Notes: generated from the sequence alone by a model not told the origin. A stretch of 14,278 nt of DNA from Terriglobia bacterium (GCA_020072905.1 JAIQGB010000069.1:1-14278), one strand, 5' to 3'. Counted from the stretch's first letter, positions 1-7,594 are shown. Translations and numbers: made by a program.

Positions 1-258
1 CGCCGCCGCCACGGCCACCTCCTGATGCAGGTAATTGGGGATGCCCAGCACGACCATGTCGAGGTCTTTTCGATCAAGGAGCTTTCGGTAGTCGGAGAAA
101 GTGTGAGGAATTCTCCACTTGCGGGCAAAGGGCTCGAGGGCCGGCTCGTTCACGTTGCAGACGGCCACCAGCTCCGCTTCCGGAACTTCCTGAAAAGCCT
201 CCGCATGGAGATCGGAAACAAAGCCGCCGCCGATCAGACCCACGCGCACCTTGTCCAT
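1..258 (-). CDS. Gfo/Idh/MocA-family NAD(P)-dependent oxidoreductase, N-terminal part
   Basis: The 86 visible residues are the start of a Rossmann-fold sugar or polyol dehydrogenase; the gene continues past the left edge. The dinucleotide-binding turn GLIGGGF lies at residues 7-13, followed by the family's SDLHAEAF helix, a second strand ending near VAVCNVN (residues 31-37), and the family signature PNYLHQEVA at residues 74-82. These proteins oxidise or reduce sugars, inositols or related compounds in the cytoplasm with NAD(H) or NADP(H); the substrate cannot be told from this end. The ATG is preceded by a strong AAGAGGAGG ribosome site, which fixes the start. It lies 64 bp downstream of the cytochrome c gene and could share its transcript. 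The family assignment is firm, the reaction unknown. Confidence 0.88.
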   Translation of the reverse strand, partial: MDKVRVGLIGGGFVSDLHAEAFQEVPEAELVAVCNVNEPALEPFARKWRIPHTFSDYRKLLDRKDLDMVVLGIPNYLHQEVAVAAA

Positions 259-322
259 GGAATCCTCCTCTTCTTGAGCTGATCAACTGCCACAGCGGCG
301 AGCGACGAACCCGCAGAGGCGT

Positions 323-661
323 TCACTTCTTCTTGCTATGGAAGGAACGAATGTACTCGGCGACGGCCTTGATTTCGTCGTCCTTGAGTTTGTCGCCGAA
401 GGCCGGCATGTGCGTGTCCTTCTTGCCATTCTTGATGACTTCGATCAACTCCTTGTCCTTGACCGAGGCTTGCCACTTCGGGTCGGTGAAATCAGGGCTC
501 TTCATGGCTGAGAATCCCTTGCCGTCCGCGCCATGGCACATCATGCAGCGGCGCTTGTAAATGGACTGTCCGCTCGGTGGAGACGCAGCCTGGAAGGCAA
601 AGGCCGAGGCTACACATCCGAGCACGAAGAGTATCAGGAAGAATCGTGTCGCGTTCGTCAT
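323..661 (-). CDS. Small secreted c-type cytochrome (class I, single haem)
   Basis: A 112-residue electron-transfer protein. Residues 1-22 form a signal peptide (hydrophobic core FFLILFVLG, cleavage probably after ASAFA), so it acts outside the inner membrane. The haem-binding motif CMMCH is at residues 39-43, and the distal methionine ligand is probably Met85 in THMPAFGD, as in class I cytochromes. The last third (DDEIKAVAEYIRSF) is the usual C-terminal helix. The reading frame is open 61 codons further upstream, but the ATG at 661 has AGGAG eight bases before it and begins a proper signal peptide, so it is the start used here. It lies 192 bp downstream of yggX. Its redox partner is unknown; single-domain cytochromes of this type often serve alcohol or sugar dehydrogenases or terminal oxidases. 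Confidence 0.9.
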   Translation of the reverse strand: MTNATRFFLILFVLGCVASAFAFQAASPPSGQSIYKRRCMMCHGADGKGFSAMKSPDFTDPKWQASVKDKELIEVIKNGKKDTHMPAFGDKLKDDEIKAVAEYIRSFHSKKK

Positions 662-678
662 AAGGCTCCTATGGGCAA

Positions 679-697
679 ATTTCCTGCGCGAGGAAAT
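679..697 (-). repeat. 7-bp inverted repeat in the leader of the cytochrome c gene
   Basis: ATTTCCT and AGGAAAT are perfectly complementary and separated by five bases (GCGCG), 18 bases ahead of the cytochrome ATG. It could be a leader hairpin or an operator half-site pair. There is no U-run after it, so it is not a plain terminator. Function is not shown. Confidence 0.35.
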
Positions 698-853
698 CAT
701 GGTAGTGGGACTCAGGCCTAAAATCAAGAATCCCCCCGCCGTGGTGCCGGATTCACAGGGCGCCGAACGAAGAGGGCCTCTTAGGCCCACCCGCCGAGTT
801 GACCCCCACGATGGAAATCCCGAGCGGCGCGGTCCGGAGATCACGACGGGCCG

Positions 854-1129
854 TTACTTCGGGGGAGGAACATAGCCGGGCGGCAACTGCGCGCCGCCGC
901 CGAAGAAGAACTTCTCCATCTGCTGGGCGATGATCTCCTGATGTTCTTTCATGGCAGGCATCAGGCGGTACTCGTTGATGAGCATGCGCAGGTGATCGAG
1001 CCACAGCTTCCAGGCATCTTGCGAGACGTTTTCGTAAATGCGCTGGCCGAGCTCACCGGGCCAAGGCGGCTCGTCGAGCCCGGGAAGTTCCTGCTTGAAG
1101 AGCACGCATTTCACCAGGTGCTGCGCCAT
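854..1129 (-). CDS. yggX: Fe(II)-trafficking / oxidative damage protection protein YggX
   Basis: The 91 residues match the YggX family over the whole length and at the family's normal size. Visible hallmarks are the N-terminal cysteine (Cys8), PGELGQRIYENVSQDAW at residues 24-40, MLINEYRL at residues 49-56, and the C-terminal GYVPP. In enterobacteria YggX protects Fe-S clusters from superoxide and other oxidants and influences the labile iron pool, in the cytoplasm. The ATG at 1129 has a GGAGG ribosome site. A perfect TATAAT lies 88 bp upstream, so this is probably the first gene of a unit that may run on into the cytochrome c gene. The family call is secure; the exact biochemical role of YggX is debated even in model bacteria. 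Confidence 0.95.
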   Translation of the reverse strand: MAQHLVKCVLFKQELPGLDEPPWPGELGQRIYENVSQDAWKLWLDHLRMLINEYRLMPAMKEHQEIIAQQMEKFFFGGGAQLPPGYVPPPK

Positions 1130-1217
1130 AGGAATACCTCCGCTCGATGCGTTCGCGTGTTGAGGGATTGCGATGAAGTTTCGACTCTTCCCTGAACCGC
1201 GGCGCGAGGAAAGTTCA

Positions 1218-1223
1218 ATTATA
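1218..1223 (-). promoter_or_regulatory. Probable -10 box for yggX
   Basis: Perfect TATAAT on the minus strand, 88 bp before the yggX ATG and downstream of the 78-residue gene. No good -35 is seen at 16-18 bp spacing. It is the only strong candidate in the 154-bp gap. Confidence 0.4.
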
Positions 1224-1283
1224 CAAGAAACTGGCCTTGTAGCAGGCGGACAGACGGAAGGCGCAGCCCGCCACGCTCAAGAC

Positions 1284-1520
1284 TCAGAGGTCGTTCCCTT
1301 CACCGCGAAGCCTCAAGACGGAACGGAGGTGCTGCTGAAGAACGTCGAGGCGTTCCGCCGGCGTGAGCGACAGCGTCCAGCGAATCAGCGTCAGGTCCAC
1401 ACCATCTTCGCTGTGGGTCGGCTGCGCCCGGGGTTCGTCGCGCGTGCTGGAATCCGGCTCGGCTTGGTCGCCACTGTACTCGTCCCGAAGGAGTAGCTTA
1501 CCAAAAGGGCTTCCGCTCAC
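1284..1520 (-). CDS. Small conserved-looking protein of unknown function, coupled to yifB
   Basis: I do not recognise a named family. The GTG start overlaps the yifB stop by four bases (GTGA), the typical layout of a translationally coupled gene, giving 78 residues. The first 40 residues are polar and low in complexity (LLLRDEYSGDQAEPDSS). The last part, VDLTLIRWTLSLTPAERL (residues 41-58) followed by a short amphipathic helix, looks like a real folded segment of a kind I associate with small uncharacterised proteins in Acidobacteria-like genomes. A second GTG at 1400 would give only that core (38 residues), so the true start is uncertain. There are no membrane segments or cysteines. It could be an adaptor, an antitoxin-like piece or the remains of a larger gene. 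Its reality rests on the overlap and the composition of the C-terminal helix. Confidence 0.55.
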   Translation of the reverse strand: MSGSPFGKLLLRDEYSGDQAEPDSSTRDEPRAQPTHSEDGVDLTLIRWTLSLTPAERLDVLQQHLRSVLRLRGEGNDL

Positions 1521-3049
1521 GCCCAGTAATTGCGGTCGAGCGAGCGGTACTGGATGGCTTCCGAAATGTGCGGGACGCCGATGGATTCGGCACCATCGAG
1601 GTCGGCGATGGTGCGTGAGACCTTGAGGATGCGGTCGTGCGCGCGCGCCGAGAGGCCCAGGCGCGTCATGGCGCTTTCCAGCAGGCGTTCGCACTCCGCG
1701 GAAATGTTGCAGTACTTGCGCATCTGGCGCGGGCTCAACTGGGCGTTGCAGTAAATCTTCTCGCCCTGGTAGCGGCGCAACTGCCGGTCGCGCGCGGAGA
1801 TCACGCGGGCGCGGATCTGATCGGAGCCTTCGCCGCTGGCATCATCTCGCAGCTCGCGGTACTTGACCGCCGGCATGTCAATATGGATATCGATGCGGTC
1901 GAGCAGCGGCCCCGAAATCTTCGAGACGTAGCGCTGGATCTGCGGCGGCGTGCAGGTGCACTCCCGCGAAGGATCGTTGAAGAAGCCGCACGGGCAGGGG
2001 TTCATCGCTGCCGCCAACATGAAGCGTGAAGGAAAGGTCAGCGACATCGCGGCCCGCGCGATGGTCACGGTGCCGTCTTCGAGCGGCTGCCTCATTACCT
2101 CCAGGACGTTGCGCTGGAATTCCGGCAGCTCGTCGAGGAAAAGCACCCCGTTGTGCGCCAGGCTCACTTCGCCCGGACGCGGCACGGCGCCGCCGCCAAT
2201 CAGGCCCGCATCGGAAATCGTGTGATGCGGCGAGCGATAGGGCCGCGTACCGACCAGGCCCAGACCCGGCTCGAGCACTCCGGCCACGCTGTGAATCTTC
2301 GTCGTCTGGATCGCCTCCTCGAAAGTGAGGGGCGGAAGAATCGTCGGGATGCGCTTGGCGAGCATCGTCTTGCCCGCGCCCGGCGGGCCGATCATGAGGA
2401 TGTTGTGCCCGCCGGCAGTCGCGACCTCGATGGCGCGCTTGGCGTGCATCTGGCCTTTGACGTCGCGGAAATCCACCGGGTACTGGCTGGCCGCCGCGAG
2501 CATTTCCGCGGTGTTGACCTTGGCGGGCGCGAAGGGTCGCGTCTCGTTGACGAGATCGATCACCTCCGGCAACGAGCGCATGGCGTACACTTCCACTTCC
2601 TGCACCACCGCCGCCTCGCGAGCGTTTTCGCGCGGCAACACCAATTTGCGGATGCCCTTGTGGCGCACCATGCCGGCAATCGAAAGCGCGCCCTTGATGG
2701 GCCGCAGGCCGCCGTCGAGCGCCAGTTCGCCGAGGAAGAGGTAATCCTTGAGGTCAGGTTTGAGCAGCACGCCCGTGGTGCCGAGAATCCCGAGGGCGAT
2801 GGAGAGGTCGAAGCCGGAGCCTTCTTTCTTCACGTCGGCGGGCGCGAGGTTGACCGTGATGTTCTGGAAAGGAAAATCCAGGCCGCAATTCTTGATGGCG
2901 CTCTTGATGCGTTCGCGGCTCTCGCGCACCGCGGCGTCGGGAAGGCCGACGGTCATGAAGTTCGCGTTGCCCGCCGAGATATCGACCTCGACCTCAACAA
3001 GATAGGCATCGATCCCGAAGACGGCGGCGCTGAAGGTTTTGAAAAGCAT
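1517..3049 (-). CDS. yifB: YifB/ComM-family Mg-chelatase-like AAA+ ATPase
   Basis: A full-length 510-residue protein. The N-terminal domain (about residues 1-170) is the ComM/YifB domain, with VGLPDAAVRESRERIKSAI at residues 34-52. The AAA+ module follows: Walker A GPPGAGKT at 221-228, Walker B VLFLDE at 302-307, and the family cysteine pattern PCPCGF with CTC at about 351-367. The C-terminal Mg-chelatase lid domain ends at the last residues. ComM is a hexameric helicase that drives branch migration during natural transformation in Vibrio and Haemophilus; relatives occur in many bacteria not known to be competent, where the role is less clear. A TATAAT lies 109 bp upstream of the ATG. The gene overlaps the downstream small gene by four bases, suggesting coupled translation. 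Confidence 0.96.
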   Translation of the reverse strand: MLFKTFSAAVFGIDAYLVEVEVDISAGNANFMTVGLPDAAVRESRERIKSAIKNCGLDFPFQNITVNLAPADVKKEGSGFDLSIALGILGTTGVLLKPDLKDYLFLGELALDGGLRPIKGALSIAGMVRHKGIRKLVLPRENAREAAVVQEVEVYAMRSLPEVIDLVNETRPFAPAKVNTAEMLAAASQYPVDFRDVKGQMHAKRAIEVATAGGHNILMIGPPGAGKTMLAKRIPTILPPLTFEEAIQTTKIHSVAGVLEPGLGLVGTRPYRSPHHTISDAGLIGGGAVPRPGEVSLAHNGVLFLDELPEFQRNVLEVMRQPLEDGTVTIARAAMSLTFPSRFMLAAAMNPCPCGFFNDPSRECTCTPPQIQRYVSKISGPLLDRIDIHIDMPAVKYRELRDDASGEGSDQIRARVISARDRQLRRYQGEKIYCNAQLSPRQMRKYCNISAECERLLESAMTRLGLSARAHDRILKVSRTIADLDGAESIGVPHISEAIQYRSLDRNYWA

Positions 3050-3158
3050 GAGGGCTAGATTCCATCCGGCGCGGCGGCGAGGGGCTGAAAACTACGCCCG
3101 CGCCTTGAGGGTCCCGTTCAGGCAGGTTTGCCCGTCCGGTGCGTCGTGAGCGAGCGCG

Positions 3159-3164
3159 ATTATA
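3159..3164 (-). promoter_or_regulatory. Probable extended -10 box for yifB
   Basis: TGATATAAT on the minus strand is an extended -10 element (TGN plus TATAAT), 109 bp before the yifB ATG. A TTGCTG sits 19 bp upstream as a poor -35, which is compatible with an extended -10 promoter. Confidence 0.45.
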
Positions 3165-3238
3165 TCAGAATGCATTTGAAAAACAGCAACGCATCGCAAA
3201 CCCGGCGCCACGTTGGAGGCGGCGCCTGGCGATGACCT

Positions 3239-4132
3239 TTAGCGGCGCCGACGGGATGGGGGAAGAGGCTTCCGCGGGCCGTGCATCCTCGCGGGTTGGC
3301 GAGGCCGCGGCTGGCAGCGCGGGCAGAAGTGGCTGCTGCGCCCGGTGACCACGATGCGGCGGATCTGGGTTCTACAGCGGCGGCAACGCTCTCCGGTCCG
3401 CTGGTAGACGTTCAGCTTCTCCAGGAATTCACCCGGCTCGCCGTCGGCGCCCAGGTAATCGCGGAAGCTGGTGCCGCCGAAATGGAGCGCCCGCGCCAGA
3501 ACTCTCTTCATGGCGCGAAGAAGTGTCCGGGCGGCTGGGGGAGACAAGCGTCCGGCCTGCGTGAGGGGATGAATCCGCGCGGCATAGAGGGCCTCGTCGG
3601 CATAGATATTCCCGAGCCCGGCGAGGAATTGCTGGTTCATCAGCCAGCTTTTGATGGCACCGCGCCGGCCGAGCAACGCCGCGAGAAACTCCTCCTCGCG
3701 GATGTCCGGCGCGTCCGGTCCGAGCCTGGCAAAGACCGCTTCAAGCTCTTCCGCGGTGCAGCATCTCAAGCGCCCGAAGCGGCGAACATCCCGATAGCGG
3801 ATTTCGTCCCGGCCGTCGTCGAGCACCATCCGGACATGGGTATGGTTCTCCAGGGGTGCGGCTCTCGGCATCACCACGAACTGGCCCGTCATTCCGAGGC
3901 GCACGAGAAGGAAGCGCGCTGCGGCTCCGTTCTTCGCGCGCAGTTCGAGCCCGAGGGCTTTGCCTTTGCGCCGGAGGGCGGCGATGACGCGACCGGAAAC
4001 CGCCTTCGCGAACTCCTCCGCAGTGCCGACGATGACGCCGGCATGGTGAACCTCAACCTGGGTGATGCGGCGACCGACGGCCCGCTGACGCAGGCCTCTC
4101 AGGACCGTTTCAACTTCCGGGAGTTCAGGCAT
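3239..4132 (-). CDS. mutM: Formamidopyrimidine-DNA glycosylase (Fpg/MutM)
   Basis: Removes oxidised purines such as 8-oxoguanine from DNA and nicks the abasic site (bifunctional glycosylase/lyase). The N-terminus MPELPEVETV supplies the catalytic proline and glutamate after Met removal; the conserved lysine is Lys58 in RRKGKAL. The family's LGMTG (80-84), the helix-two-turn-helix segment with Asn175 in LGNIYADE, and a zinc finger with Cys250, Cys253, Cys270 and Cys273, carrying Arg265, are all present. The protein is 297 residues, about 25 longer than usual, because of a Pro/Arg-rich tail after the zinc finger. The ATG is only six bases after the stop of the cyclase gene and has no clear ribosome site, so it probably depends on translation of the gene before it. 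It is the third gene of a nuoB-cyclase-mutM unit. Confidence 0.96.
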   Translation of the reverse strand: MPELPEVETVLRGLRQRAVGRRITQVEVHHAGVIVGTAEEFAKAVSGRVIAALRRKGKALGLELRAKNGAAARFLLVRLGMTGQFVVMPRAAPLENHTHVRMVLDDGRDEIRYRDVRRFGRLRCCTAEELEAVFARLGPDAPDIREEEFLAALLGRRGAIKSWLMNQQFLAGLGNIYADEALYAARIHPLTQAGRLSPPAARTLLRAMKRVLARALHFGGTSFRDYLGADGEPGEFLEKLNVYQRTGERCRRCRTQIRRIVVTGRSSHFCPRCQPRPRQPARMHGPRKPLPPSRRRR

Positions 4133-4138
4133 GGAAAT

Positions 4139-4981
4139 TCAGTGCTTTGTGGGCGACTCGTTGGGAACCAGCGCCAGCACCCGCGCCGGGCTGCCGGAAC
4201 CGCCTTCGAGCTTCATGGGCAGCGCGATGACGCAGGCCCCGTTGGGTGGAAGCTCCTCCAGGTTCGCGACATTCTCAAGATGATAGAGACCGGCGGACAT
4301 GGTGAGGCGATGAACCTCAAAGTCCTTCGAGGGGCCGTAGTCGATGCTAGGCGTGTCAATCCCCAGGCCCACGGGATGCACGCGCTCAAGCAGGTAGCGA
4401 GCGGCTTCCAGCGAGTAACCGGGGAAATGCATCACGCCCTTCGCGTCCTGATTCATGAATTGCTTTTCCGAAGGCCAGCGTGAGCCCCAGCCGGTGCGCA
4501 GGAGGACCAGGCATCCGGGCGGCATGGCGCCGTGCGCCTTCACCCAATTTTCCAGGTCGGCAACGGTCACTCGATAGTCGGGATCGGAGCGCACCGATGC
4601 GGAAACATCCACGACCACCGCCATCGCCAGGAAATTCTTGACGGGAAGCTGATCGACGCTCTTCCCCGCGGGGTCGAAGTGACGGGGAGCATCCATGTGC
4701 GTGCCGAAATGCTCGGGCAGTTCGATTTCCCGCCCGAAGTAGCCGTCGCGCTGGTAGGTCTCCGTGACCTTGGCATGAAATGGAGAAGGGGAGTTTCCCT
4801 CCGACCAGTACGGCGCTTGCGGGCCCAGAGCGTGGGTGAGATCCACGATCTTGACATCGCCGCGCTGGATGGCCTGAAGGAGTTCTGCCGGGATGCTCGA
4901 CTGTTGAGCCATGGTCGGGACGGCGCCGAGGAAGAGGAGAAGCAGCACAGCGACCGAGCGCCCGAGGTATCCGATGTCCAT
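4139..4981 (-). CDS. Exported cyclase-family metal-dependent hydrolase (kynurenine formamidase-like fold)
   Basis: A 280-residue member of the cyclase family (Pfam Cyclase), which includes bacterial kynurenine formamidase and isatin hydrolase. The metal-binding signature HFGTHMDAPRHF is at residues 91-102, preceded by IVDLTHALG near residue 46, the usual first strand. The N-terminus (RSVAVLLLLFLGAVPTMAQQ) is a signal peptide with likely cleavage after TMA, so the enzyme acts outside the cytoplasm. The ATG at 4981 is chosen because GGAG lies five bases ahead of it and the signal peptide starts there; an in-frame TTG at 5026 that overlaps the nuoB stop would add 15 residues. It lies between nuoB and mutM in the same direction. 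The substrate is unknown: amide, lactone or cyclic imide hydrolysis is possible. Confidence 0.88.
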   Translation of the reverse strand: MDIGYLGRSVAVLLLLFLGAVPTMAQQSSIPAELLQAIQRGDVKIVDLTHALGPQAPYWSEGNSPSPFHAKVTETYQRDGYFGREIELPEHFGTHMDAPRHFDPAGKSVDQLPVKNFLAMAVVVDVSASVRSDPDYRVTVADLENWVKAHGAMPPGCLVLLRTGWGSRWPSEKQFMNQDAKGVMHFPGYSLEAARYLLERVHPVGLGIDTPSIDYGPSKDFEVHRLTMSAGLYHLENVANLEELPPNGACVIALPMKLEGGSGSPARVLALVPNESPTKH

Positions 4982-5022
4982 CAGTTCTCCGGCCCCAGGT
5001 ACGCTAGACGGCGAGAAGAATC

Positions 5023-5598
5023 TCAACCAATCTGAACCAGTTCCGGAGTTCCCGCTTTGCCGATCCGGATGCTCTTCTTGAACTCTTCGATCATGCTTTC
5101 GTCGAGGCGCACGCGCGTGGGAGGCTCATTGAAGTGCATCTTATCGATCTTTTCTTGCAGCTTCAAAAGACCGTAGAAGAGGTTTTCGGGCCGAGGCGGG
5201 CAGCCCACGATGTAGACATCCACCGGCACGACCTTGTCCACGCCCTGCAGGACGGCGTAGGTGTTGAACGGCCCGCCCACACTCGAGCAGGCTCCCATGG
5301 AAATGCACCACTTCGGATCCGGCATTTGCTCCCAGATGCGCTTCACCACCGGCGCCATTTTCAGTGTGACCGTCCCTGCGACGATCATCAGGTCCGCCTG
5401 GCGCGGGCTGGGGCGGAAGACCTCCGCGCCGAAGCGCGCCATGTCGAATCGCGACGTCGTGGAGGCGATCATCTCGATCGCGCAGCAGGCCAAGCCGAAC
5501 GTCAGCGGCCAGAGCGCCGATTTGCGCGCCCATTTGAAGACCTGGTCCACGGTCGAGATGATGAAACTGTCTTCGTGTTTGCTTTGGAACTGTTCCAT
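5023..5598 (-). CDS. nuoB: NADH-quinone oxidoreductase subunit B (N2 cluster subunit)
   Basis: The 191 residues are a complete NuoB/PSST subunit of respiratory complex I, which carries the terminal 4Fe-4S cluster N2 next to the quinone site on the cytoplasmic side of the membrane arm. The four ligands are visible: adjacent Cys38 and Cys39 in GLACCAIEM, Cys104 in MGACSS, and Cys133 in VGCPPRPE. The ATG has GAGG seven bases upstream, and a good promoter lies 68 bp before it. No other nuo gene is in the window: upstream is the GT-C/TPR locus and downstream are a cyclase and mutM, so this is an unlinked subunit gene. It may be the organism's only copy or a second one. The family call is secure. 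Confidence 0.96.
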   Translation of the reverse strand: MEQFQSKHEDSFIISTVDQVFKWARKSALWPLTFGLACCAIEMIASTTSRFDMARFGAEVFRPSPRQADLMIVAGTVTLKMAPVVKRIWEQMPDPKWCISMGACSSVGGPFNTYAVLQGVDKVVPVDVYIVGCPPRPENLFYGLLKLQEKIDKMHFNEPPTRVRLDESMIEEFKKSIRIGKAGTPELVQIG

Positions 5599-5666
5599 GC
5601 AACGACCTCAGGCAGTCAGTCGGACCGGACCATGCAAAAGCAGACGCCCCAATCTCGCCCCAATCC

Positions 5667-5696
5667 ATTATAACCCACGGACGCCGGTCGTGTCCG
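5667..5696 (-). promoter_or_regulatory. Promoter of nuoB-cyclase-mutM
   Basis: On the minus strand CGGACA (5691-5696) and TATAAT (5667-5672) are 18 bp apart; the -10 is perfect and the -35 matches four of six. It is 68 bp before the nuoB ATG and after the stop of the GT-C gene, so it starts a new unit. Confidence 0.5.
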
Positions 5697-5712
5697 GGGC
5701 GCGCTCTCCCCG

Positions 5713-7548
5713 TTAATCGGGAGCCGGAATCATACCACGCACTCGTGCTGCTTCGGCCGCATCGCCCGCGGCCTCGAGCGCGCGGGCCTCCGCTTCGTAG
5801 GCCTGCCGGAACGTGGGATCGACCTGGCGCGCCGCGCGGAATTGCTCCGCCGCTTCTCGCGGACGTCCTAGCTTCAACAGGCATGTCCCGAGATAGAAGC
5901 GGCCGCTGAGATCTTGCGGATTTGCCCGGACCGCCTGGGAGAAGTATTCCGCGGCTCGGGCGTAATCGCCGCGCGGAAAATACACCGAGCCCAGCACATC
6001 GTATGCCGGGCTGTCATGGGGCGAGACGCGAACGGCCTTGCGAAATGATTCCAATGCCTCCTCCGTGCGGCCGCGGAGATAGGCGATCTGGCCAAGACCG
6101 ATGTAGGAATCGTAAGTGACCTTGGAAAGGGGCCGGATGCTTGCCCAATTCAATCGCATCGCGGTCTGGTATTCGCGAGCTGCTCCGTCGAGGTCTCCGT
6201 GCTGGTACTGCAGGACCAAAGCCTGGATCAGATGCAGCAAGGCGGCATTCGGTGATTGCCGGAGCGAGTAGTTGGCCAGGGTTTCGTTATCATGCCAGTT
6301 GGGAATCGCGCGCAGGGTCTCGACCGAACAAAAGACCATCGCGACGGCCAGGGCCGGAAGCGTCACGCGCTCGGGCTGAGCCGCAGGAAGGCGGCGCGGC
6401 AGCCAGACAAGCAGCGTCCCCGCAAGCGCCAGGCACAGGCCCACCGAGGGAAGATAAGAGAACCGCTCGGCGAGCAAAGGAAAGCTGAGCTGGCGGATGT
6501 CGAGACAGGGCAATAAGCCGACCACCCACCAGGCGATGAGAAAACTCACAACGGGCTGGCGCTTGCGCAGCCAGAGCGTGCCCAACAGAGTTGCGATGAC
6601 CAACCACGGCCAGGGCGAATGCAGCGCCGGGCCCAATTCGAAGCTTCGGAAGACGTTCAGATGCGTCGGCCAGAAGAACAGCTTGGTATGCTGGCCCAGC
6701 AGCCCGAGGGCGGCGCCGGCGATGCGTGGAGTGATTCTGCACGGATTGGCAGCCTGGGTGACATAACCCAGCGCAGCAACGCGAAGCATGAGACAAATCG
6801 CGACGGCGAGAACAAAGGGCATGAACCCAATCAGGCAGCGGCGCCATGCGGAGCGGGTCTCGGGCGGCGAAATGAAGAACCAATAAGCCAGGAGCATGGG
6901 GAGAAAGCTGAACGCCATCTCCTTGAAGAGGAGCGCCGGAAAGTAGGCGAGCGCGGCTAGGGCGTACGCTCCCAGCCTTCGGTCTTCGGATTCTTCCGCG
7001 CGCAAGAACAGCAAGAAACCCGAAAGGTAGAAAAATCCGTAGCCCGTGTCCGGCACTGCGGCGATCCAGGCCACGGCTTCCACATGCAACGGATGGAGTG
7101 CCCAGAGGAGGGCCCCCGCAAATGCGGCGAGTTCCTGGCGCAGCAGTTTGCGGCCGAGCTGAAAGACCAGCCACACGGTCGCCGCGTACATCAGGATCTG
7201 GAACAAATGGAAGGCGGCGGGGTTCGGCCCGGCGAGACGATAGATCAACCAGTGGGTGAAAATATGCAGAGGGCGATAGTAATTGGTGGGGAAGGCCACG
7301 CCCTGAAACGACCACACCGAGCCGGTGAAAATTCTGGTCCACAGGTGGGGATTCGTGACGAAGGGATTTTGCAGCACTTGGTACTCATCATCGTAAACGA
7401 ACCCGTTGGCCAGCGAGCCGGCGTAGACCAGAAACGCCGTGGCCACGAGAATGAACCCGGAAAGCCGGGGATGAGTTTGGAGCCAGTTCTCAACTCGCTC
7501 GACCAACGCCGACCTCAAGCGAAGGCACCTTGCCCCGCCGGCAAACAT
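5713..7548 (-). CDS. Polytopic membrane protein with GT-C glycosyltransferase-like core and C-terminal TPRs (copy 2)
   Basis: About 611 residues. After a short cytoplasmic start comes a first membrane helix (about 32-47), then the acidic loop motif VYDDEYQVLQNP with Asp53-Asp54-Glu55, NYYRPLH near residue 90, HPLHVEAVAWIA at 152-163, and about ten further hydrophobic segments to residue 410. The C-terminal 170 residues hold about four TPR units. This matches the TMTC-like design (Pfam DUF1736 plus TPR), whose animal members are O-mannosyltransferases; the acidic pair in the first loop is the GT-C catalytic site. The bacterial substrate is unknown. The frame is open to 7635, but the ATG at 7548 is preferred because a promoter lies inside the longer reading; its ribosome site is poor, so TTG at 7518 remains possible. 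It is a diverged paralogue of the 8343-10514 gene. Confidence 0.8.
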   Translation of the reverse strand: MFAGGARCLRLRSALVERVENWLQTHPRLSGFILVATAFLVYAGSLANGFVYDDEYQVLQNPFVTNPHLWTRIFTGSVWSFQGVAFPTNYYRPLHIFTHWLIYRLAGPNPAAFHLFQILMYAATVWLVFQLGRKLLRQELAAFAGALLWALHPLHVEAVAWIAAVPDTGYGFFYLSGFLLFLRAEESEDRRLGAYALAALAYFPALLFKEMAFSFLPMLLAYWFFISPPETRSAWRRCLIGFMPFVLAVAICLMLRVAALGYVTQAANPCRITPRIAGAALGLLGQHTKLFFWPTHLNVFRSFELGPALHSPWPWLVIATLLGTLWLRKRQPVVSFLIAWWVVGLLPCLDIRQLSFPLLAERFSYLPSVGLCLALAGTLLVWLPRRLPAAQPERVTLPALAVAMVFCSVETLRAIPNWHDNETLANYSLRQSPNAALLHLIQALVLQYQHGDLDGAAREYQTAMRLNWASIRPLSKVTYDSYIGLGQIAYLRGRTEEALESFRKAVRVSPHDSPAYDVLGSVYFPRGDYARAAEYFSQAVRANPQDLSGRFYLGTCLLKLGRPREAAEQFRAARQVDPTFRQAYEAEARALEAAGDAAEAARVRGMIPAPD

Positions 7549-7594
7549 CTCGGGACGCCGCAATGATGCCTGGAATGGTCTTCTCGCCGGATTG

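Noticed and set aside
774..788. Small hairpin GGGCC-TCTTA-GGCCC downstream of yggX as a terminator
   Set aside because: Only five base pairs and no T-run; too weak to call.
662..844. Longer N-terminus for the cytochrome c gene
   Set aside because: The extra 61 codons have no protein-like pattern, and the ATG at 661 has a ribosome site and begins the signal peptide.
2153..3058. Plus-strand open frame of 301 codons
   Set aside because: Antisense to the ComM-like ATPase over its Walker A region; composition is rich in His, Arg and Ala with no fold-like pattern.
3204..3226. Two GGCGCC copies after mutM as a terminator stem
   Set aside because: Each is a self-complementary hexamer, the stem is only six pairs with an 11-base loop, and there is no proper T-run.
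3281..4483. Plus-strand open frame of 400 codons
   Set aside because: It lies antisense to mutM and the cyclase gene, whose motifs are unambiguous. Long antisense frames are common in GC-rich genes and the translation shows no domain.
6290..7342. Minus-strand frame of 350 codons in another phase of the GT-C/TPR gene
   Set aside because: The hydrophobic, motif-bearing reading is the other frame; this one is an arginine-rich shadow.
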